Shown here piece by piece: positions 59,472 to 64,000 of a DNA stretch of 64,000 nucleotides. Positions within the stretch are counted from its first letter, which is position 1. Each line of letters starts with the position of its first letter. The notes under the pieces were generated by a model that made no database searches, had not been told where the DNA came from, and saw only the letters and a list, made by a program, of their open reading frames with translations. Source of the stretch: JASFWK01 sp050049355 (lineage in GTDB: Bacteria; Chloroflexota; Anaerolineae; B4-G1; DUEL01); contig JASFWK010000001.1 in the NCBI GenBank assembly GCA_050049355.1, positions 15,471 through 79,470 on the forward strand, in the 5' to 3' direction. Both the position numbers and the translations under genes were made by a program.

Positions 59472-60527
59472 CGTCAGGGGCCTACTGAGACCCTTGGCAC
59501 AACCTACTCAAGCATAATACGCGCAGTCCCCGAGGATGCGTTTCTTGGGTGAGCGAGGAGATACTCGGTGCGCGTGAGCAAGCCGCAGACTTGCGAGCGG
59601 TGCTGTGAGGGAGCAGCAGCGGAGTCGACAGATGCGAGGTCCGGAGCCACCGGCGCTGGCGGCCTCGTCTACCGTGTTGTGCCGACATCCTCCCACCTGA
59701 GTCGTCTACGCGGAAGTCTCTGCATAGGTCCCCATATACACAGAAGTGCTCTGAGCTACCCCCCATACATCTGACGATGAGTCCATCAGCGGGGCGTGCG
59801 CCGTTTTGCACCACGTCTGTTGCGCGATGAAACCACGATGGCTGGGAAGAAAGCGGCGCTCTTGGCGTTTGCGCTGACCACAGCGAGCCATTGCTGGCAT
59901 CGTTGAGCTGACTTCGTGCAGAACATCTGCCTGGAACTGGATTCCTCTCCGCCGCAGTTGGCCGTGGAAGTCATCGCGCAGTCCTACCCAGATGAGCTTC
60001 TGACCGGCAAGAGGGCCACAAGCAGGCGAACGAGCCCAATTCTAGGGATTTTCTAGGGTCTTGCCGGGTGTTACTGTGATACAATGTTGACCCGCCACAG
60101 CGTCTGGGTGCCGAAGGGAGGCTAGGGGCGCTGTGATGAACTGGTCGGGGCGACCAGATTCACGAGCCTCGTTTGGGAGGTCATCCACGCCTGGGCAGAG
60201 AAGCTGCGTCCAGTGTTGACGGGCGCATAAGCCCTGTCAGAGGAGGCGGGCCTAACACCTCGGCGGCTATCGCCGCGGTGAGATCACAGGGCTTTCGCAG
60301 GCTGTCCTGAGAGCTTGCGAGGGCTTGAAGCCACCACCGCCGCGCGAGTCAGCTCGATGGTGCTGAGGGAGTAGCCGACAAGGCTGCGAACCTTGAGGTG
60401 GAAGTCCTCTGGCGTCAGCTACCCGATCCAGACGGCTAGCATATCTGGGACGCAGGAATGCAGGGAGCGATCACCAGCAAACCGCAATCCCCGGAAGGCA
60501 TAAGCACCCAGGGGAAAGGAGAGAACC
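59472..60527. other. Kilobase-long gap without a supported gene
   Basis: Frames up to 110 codons occur on both strands but have no ribosome sites and Arg/Ser/Cys-rich shadow composition; several run against each other. A 7-bp hairpin CTGGTCG/CGACCAG lies at 60141-60157 and a lone TACAAT -10-like box at about 60078. It may hold decayed genes or an unrecognised structured RNA. Confidence 0.45.
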
Positions 60528-60950
60528 ATGTCCGACCGAGAGTATCACGGGAAAGAGGAAGAGAAACAGGAGGAGAAAGGCAGAGGCTGGGACGAGAAGT
60601 GGCGTCGTGACCCACTCAGTGCCATTGTGTGGGCCACAATCCTCATCTGGGCCGGCGTGGCGATGCTGCTGGCGAATGCGGGGTCTCTGGACAACTGGAG
60701 CTTCCTGGGCTCCCGCCTGCAGGCCTGGTCGGTTGGCTTCATCGGAGCGGGGGTGATCGTCCTTCTGGAGGTAGTAGTCCGCCTGCTCGTGCCTGCCTAT
60801 CGTCGCGGCGTGGGAGGCACCCTCGTTTTCGCTGCCATCCTGTTAGGCGTCGGCTTTGGAGAGGTGGTGGGCTGGGAATTGACGGGGGCGTTGATTCTGA
60901 TCGCCATCGGCCTGTCTGCATTGCTGAGCGGCCTTCTGCGGCCCCGCTAG
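60528..60950 (+). CDS. Small membrane protein with charged N-terminus, 140 aa
   Basis: A Glu/Lys-rich cytosolic start (MSDREYHGKEEEKQEEKGRGW) leads to four hydrophobic segments (about 33-50, 66-90, 96-112, 116-137) with the WDEKWRRDPLSAIVWATILIWAGVAML opening seen in LiaF/DUF5668-like transmembrane domains. The GAGVIVLLEVVVRL and IGLSALLSGL helices are typical. The C-terminal soluble part of full LiaF is absent. ATG at 60528 follows AAAGGAGAGAACC. No operon partner is apparent. Confidence 0.78.
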   Translation: MSDREYHGKEEEKQEEKGRGWDEKWRRDPLSAIVWATILIWAGVAMLLANAGSLDNWSFLGSRLQAWSVGFIGAGVIVLLEVVVRLLVPAYRRGVGGTLVFAAILLGVGFGEVVGWELTGALILIAIGLSALLSGLLRPR

Positions 60951-61412
60951 ACGATACCGGTCGCCGCGCGCGGGCCCTTCTCGGCTTACCGAGACGGCGC
61001 CTCCGGTGTATGTTGTGGGCACGACCCTGGGCACGAGTCAAGCACTTTGCCAAAGTGTGTGATTGCCCCTGGAATTCAGGTGCGAGTCAGTTGGCGACTC
61101 TCGGGGGGTCAGGCGTGGGGGCGGCTGAGAACCAGAGAGTCGCCAACTCAAACTTGGCCCTCGGGGAGATTCTTTAGTCCGCCAGAGATAGCGGGTCTTC
61201 TCTGTCCTTGCCCCACTGAGCGCACGCTTGCACCCTCACCCGAGTCTGCCTCACACGCTATCAGAGCGGAGATCTGTTAAGTCGCCTCTCTCCTTCGTAC
61301 CTCACGGATTCTCCGGAAGAGGCAGCCGAACCTCTGTTGGCCTCACGGGCTCGGCGCTCTCCTTGCGTCCCGCTCTAAGCTGCTGCGGCCGAGGCGGTCT
61401 TGGACCGCTCGT
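60951..61412. other. Intergenic region with a long inverted repeat
   Basis: Contains a perfect 14-bp inverted repeat AGTTGGCGACTCTC / GAGAGTCGCCAACT (61089-61102, 61135-61148). No gene supported. The convergent comM gene ends at 61413. Confidence 0.5.
61089..61148. repeat. Perfect 14-bp inverted repeat, 32-nt loop
   Basis: Arms 61089-61102 and 61135-61148. Could be a terminator remnant for the 60528 gene, a REP-like element or the end of a lost mobile element; no U-run follows. Confidence 0.6.
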
Positions 61413-62939
61413 CTATCGAACCTCACGCCGCGGGCGGTACTGAATTGCCTCTGCCAGGTGAGCGGTCTCGATGCGATCGCATCTGGCCAGATCGGCGATC
61501 GTGCGTGCGAGCTTCAGAATGCGGTGGAAGGCCCGCGCGCTCATCTGCAGCTGCTGCATCGCCGCGCGTACCAGAGCTCGTCCCGATTCATCTAGCTGAC
61601 AGATCTCCCGCACCTCGGCCGGCCCCATCTCCGCGTTACAGGTCGGGGGTATGTCGGCGAACCTCTCCCACTGAACCGTTCGTGCCTGGTTCACCCGTTC
61701 CTGGATGGCCTCGGATGGCTCCCCGCGCCGCCTGTCGGTCAGTTTGTCGTAGTCCACCCGCGGCACCTCGACGTGAATGTCGATGCGGTCGAGGAGCGGT
61801 CCGGAGATGCGCTTTTGGTAGCGAGTGACAGTGGCTGGGCTGCAGGTGCACTCGCGCACTGGATCTCCCCAGTAGCCGCAGGGGCAGGGGTTCATGGCGG
61901 CGATGAGCATGAAGCGGGCCGGGAAGGTGAGGGTACCGGTGGAGCGGGCGATTGAGATGTGGCCATCCTCCATCGGCTGGCGCAGTCCCTCCAGGGTGCG
62001 CCTGCCGAACTCAGGCAGTTCATCCAGGAAGAGGACTCCTCGGTGGGCGAGGCTGACCTCGCCGGGAGGTGGCCAGTGGCCGCCGCCGACCAGCCCAGCG
62101 TGGCTGATGATGTGGTGAGGGGCACGGAACGGACGGTGACGGATCAGGGGGACATCTGAGGGAAGGAGACCGGAGACGCTGTAGATCTTGGTCACTTCCA
62201 GCGCCTCATCGAAGCTCATCGTGGGCAGGATCGAGGGTACAGAACGGGCCAGCAGCGTCTTGCCCGCCCCAGGCGGTCCCGCCAAGAGTACGTTGTGTCC
62301 GCCAGCTGCAGCGACCTCCAGCGCTCGCTTCACGTGCTCCTGTCCTTTGACGTCGGCGAAGTCCACCTTGTAGTAGGGCGGTTTGAGGGGGGCCGAGTCG
62401 TTCTCCGGTTGGTAGGGAGCGATCTCCCGCAGTCCCTGCAGATGGGCCGCCAGTTGAGCCAGGTTCTCTACTGGGAGTACCTCAAGGTCCCTCACCAGTG
62501 CAGCCTCCGGTGCGTCGGTGGCGGGGACGCAGATCTGCTTTACCCCTTCCTGCCGGGCCACGGCGGCGATGGGCAGGATGCCGTTGGTGTGCCGCACCGA
62601 TCCATCGAGGGAGAGTTCCCCTACGAAGAGTACCTCCTCCGCCGCCTGGGGCCAGGCCTGCTCAGTGGCGATGAGGATCCCCACAGCGATGGGAAGGTCG
62701 TAGGAAGGGCCGTCCTTGCGGATGTCAGCTGGGGCCAAGTTGACCGTGAGGCGCTTTCGGGGGAAGAGTAACCCGGAGTTCTTTATTGCGGACCGCACCC
62801 GCTCGTTCGATTCCTTGACCGCGGTGCCGGGCAGGCCGACGATGGTCAGGGAAGGAAGACCGCGAGCGGTATCTACCTCTACTTGGACCAGGACCCCTTC
62901 CAGGCCCAAGAGGGCACAACTGATGACTTTTGCCAGCAT
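61413..62939 (-). CDS. comM: ComM/YifB-family Mg-chelatase-like AAA ATPase, 508 aa
   Basis: Hexameric AAA+ helicase-like protein; in Vibrio ComM promotes branch migration during natural transformation. An N-terminal ChlI-like domain (MLAKVISCALLGLEGVLVQVEVD, SLTIVGLPGTAVKESNERVRSA) precedes the ATPase: Walker A GPPGAGKT (221-228), Walker B GVLFLDELPEF, sensor IAAMNPCPCGYWGDP with a CPCG..CTC zinc cluster, and the C-terminal helical lid ESGRALVRAAMQQLQMSARAFHRILKLARTIADL. ATG at 62939 is six nt after TTGGAG; the extension to 63047 is rejected. A second copy of its 3' end lies at 52237-52372. Confidence 0.95.
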   Translation of the reverse strand: MLAKVISCALLGLEGVLVQVEVDTARGLPSLTIVGLPGTAVKESNERVRSAIKNSGLLFPRKRLTVNLAPADIRKDGPSYDLPIAVGILIATEQAWPQAAEEVLFVGELSLDGSVRHTNGILPIAAVARQEGVKQICVPATDAPEAALVRDLEVLPVENLAQLAAHLQGLREIAPYQPENDSAPLKPPYYKVDFADVKGQEHVKRALEVAAAGGHNVLLAGPPGAGKTLLARSVPSILPTMSFDEALEVTKIYSVSGLLPSDVPLIRHRPFRAPHHIISHAGLVGGGHWPPPGEVSLAHRGVLFLDELPEFGRRTLEGLRQPMEDGHISIARSTGTLTFPARFMLIAAMNPCPCGYWGDPVRECTCSPATVTRYQKRISGPLLDRIDIHVEVPRVDYDKLTDRRRGEPSEAIQERVNQARTVQWERFADIPPTCNAEMGPAEVREICQLDESGRALVRAAMQQLQMSARAFHRILKLARTIADLARCDRIETAHLAEAIQYRPRREVR

Positions 62940-63188
62940 AGTCGGCTCCAATGAAAGGCTTTGGCTGCCATAGTCTACCACAGGGCTGCGAAAGAGGCAA
63001 GCAGAAACTGGAGGAGAAAAGGGGTGGAGCTCCTTGAGTGCTCTCAAGGGGAGGCGACTTCAGATCGGACGCGATTGCTTGTATGATCGCTTCCACTGGC
63101 GGCTCGCCAGCCCGGATCTTCGGCCGCGATGCTCCTGGAGATTCGTCAATGGAAGCGCCAGCAGCCGACCCTGTCCACCGGAGGCATG

Positions 63189-63569
63189 CTACTGAGTCTT
63201 CGGAGGGTCGGCGCCTTCTGCACTCAGGTTGCGGAGCGCCTCCTTCGCCGCAGTGAGACCGACGTGCTTCTCCCCATCGACGATGACTGCCGGTGTCTTC
63301 CAAACTCCCGCCGTCAGCGCTTTCAGCCGCCCACGCAAACGCCCCACATCGTACACCTCTACCTGCCCCTCCAACCGCCCCTGGGCGACGGAGAGGGCCT
63401 GCAGAAGGGTGGAGCTAGCTTGCTCCAGCAGCCGACCACTGAATCCGGGCATCCGCAGCGTCTCTTGAGCGAGCCCCGGCGCGCAGTGGCTGTGCATGCG
63501 GTGATGTCTATATGACTCAATGTCCGGAGGCACAGTTTCAGACTTAACGTAGACTTCTAGTATCTCCAT
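63189..63569 (-). CDS. Small hypothetical protein, possibly thioredoxin-fold, 126 aa
   Basis: ATG at 63569 follows GGAAGGGGGGTG; the longer frame to 63617 includes that site. The start MEILEVYVKSETVPPDIESY and the later VWKTPAVIVDGEKHVGLTAAKEAL resemble the first strand and cis-Pro/C-terminal part of small thioredoxin-like proteins, but no CxxC is present and the middle (ETLRMPGFSGRLLEQASSTLLQAL) is unusual. Function unknown. It lies 249 nt upstream of comM on the same strand, so they may or may not be co-transcribed. Confidence 0.65.
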   Translation of the reverse strand: MEILEVYVKSETVPPDIESYRHHRMHSHCAPGLAQETLRMPGFSGRLLEQASSTLLQALSVAQGRLEGQVEVYDVGRLRGRLKALTAGVWKTPAVIVDGEKHVGLTAAKEALRNLSAEGADPPKTQ

Positions 63570-63876
63570 CGCACCCCCCTTCCTGGCATACTCGAGCACC
63601 CCAGGGATAGCCGCCATTCCTGGTCAAACCGCATCCTCGGATCGGTCGGCCCCTGCCATAATCAGTGGATAGTCGTGCGCGAAGACTGCGGTGACGAGGT
63701 GCTCGCCAATTCAACCGGGAACGCCCCCGGTCATCCACGTAGCGGCCAGTAGCTCGCAGGCAGCAGTGATGGGGATGAGCGAGTCTTGCTAGCCTATTTG
63801 AGTGCTCCCCCTGCGCGGCGACGCGCAAGTTCTCCGGGCTAGTGCATCTCTGTCCGTGCCCGTGATTGTTGAGCCT
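63570..63876. other. Intergenic stretch, no supported gene
   Basis: About 300 bases between the truncated permease and the small protein. Overlapping minus-strand frames here are out of frame with the permease and lack ribosome sites. Confidence 0.4.
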
Positions 63877-64000
63877 TCATGCGCTCTCAGCTTCTGCTGT
63901 CTTCTTCGACCGCGCCTTCTTCTTCTTGCGCCGCGCTGCGCCGTGGACACCTCGCATCGTCGGATCAAGCGCGTCCCGCAGGCCATCCCCAATGAAGTTG
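63877..64000 (-). CDS. C-terminal end of a DppC/OppC-type ABC permease (cut by window edge)
   Basis: Reading leftward from 64000 (first base is a partial codon), the frame gives NFIGDGLRDALDPTMRGV, the hallmark C-terminal motif of dipeptide/oligopeptide ABC permeases of the DppC type, then a Lys/Arg-rich cytosolic tail (ARRKKKKARSKKTAEAESA) and a TGA at 63877-63879. Only 40 residues are visible. The basic tail is longer than usual. The rest of the operon (DppB, ATPases, binding protein) should lie beyond the window. Confidence 0.85.
   Translation of the reverse strand, partial: NFIGDGLRDALDPTMRGVHGAARRKKKKARSKKTAEAESA

Overview
The window is GC-rich bacterial chromosome from what is most likely a Chloroflexota (Anaerolineae-like) organism. 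This is inferred from gene content, not from a marker gene: an alaS / baseplate-J-like / ruvX / mltG cluster, secreted proteins with long Pro/Thr linkers and a YLP-x-VRRD motif after the signal peptide, a type 2 IPP isomerase operon, ThyX, and a PrsW / ParA-like cluster. No rRNA, tRNA, CRISPR array or complete insertion sequence was found. Genes are densely packed in operons on both strands. Several 0.3-1 kb gaps carry no convincing gene.

Layout. 1-5.1 kb: two unknown proteins, a nucleoside hydrolase whose stop codon lies inside an attC-like inverted repeat, and three small membrane proteins. 5.4-8.1 kb (minus): metallo-beta-lactamase-fold hydrolase, a small acidic protein and an MFS transporter. 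8.4-12.1 kb (plus): a two-subunit ABC exporter with complementary degenerate ATP sites. 12.1-13.2 kb: M24 peptidase. 13.7-15.6 kb: three genes including a methyltransferase with a C-terminal zinc domain. 15.9-22.9 kb (plus): alaS, baseplate-J-like protein, ruvX, mltG and a solute-binding lipoprotein. 23.0-26.5 kb (minus): cNMP-binding protein, ParA/MinD-like ATPase, zinc-ribbon protein, winged-helix protein and PrsW-family membrane protease. 26.6-32.0 kb (minus): ECF sigma factor, putative anti-sigma factor and three surface proteins. The sigma gene and the outermost surface-protein gene share the promoter signature GGCGACCC-N17-CGACTATAG. 32.2-35.8 kb (minus): IPP isomerase, polyprenyl diphosphate synthase and a polytopic glycosyltransferase. 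35.9-37.6 kb (plus): acyl carrier protein and a nucleotidyltransferase-like protein, driven by a promoter back-to-back with that of the isoprenoid operon. 37.8-42.3 kb: D-cysteine desulfhydrase-like enzyme, GIY-YIG/Nudix fusion, thyX and a REC-GAF-histidine kinase. 43.0-52.1 kb: mostly exported proteins (M6-like metalloprotease, lipoprotein, GH5-like glycosidase, CapA-like lipoprotein) plus a trypsin-like protease and a permuted NlpC/P60-like protein. 52.2-58.7 kb: a stray copy of the comM 3' end, a GAF-PAS-SpoIIE phosphatase, and a zinc-ribbon/adenylate-cyclase/AAA/TPR giant with a stand-alone RAM-like protein. 59-64 kb: small secreted and membrane proteins, comM, a small unknown protein, and the 3' end of a DppC-type permease cut by the window edge.

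Themes. Signalling and surface biology dominate: a cyclic-nucleotide maker (54.8 kb) and a cNMP-binding protein (26.5 kb), a sigma/anti-sigma pair beside surface proteins, two GAF sensors and a PrsW protease. The two most interesting candidates for an undescribed system are the ECF-controlled surface-protein regulon (26.6-32.0 kb) and the cNMP / ParA / zinc ribbon / winged helix / PrsW operon (23.0-26.5 kb). Both functions are inferred from architecture and promoter sequence only.
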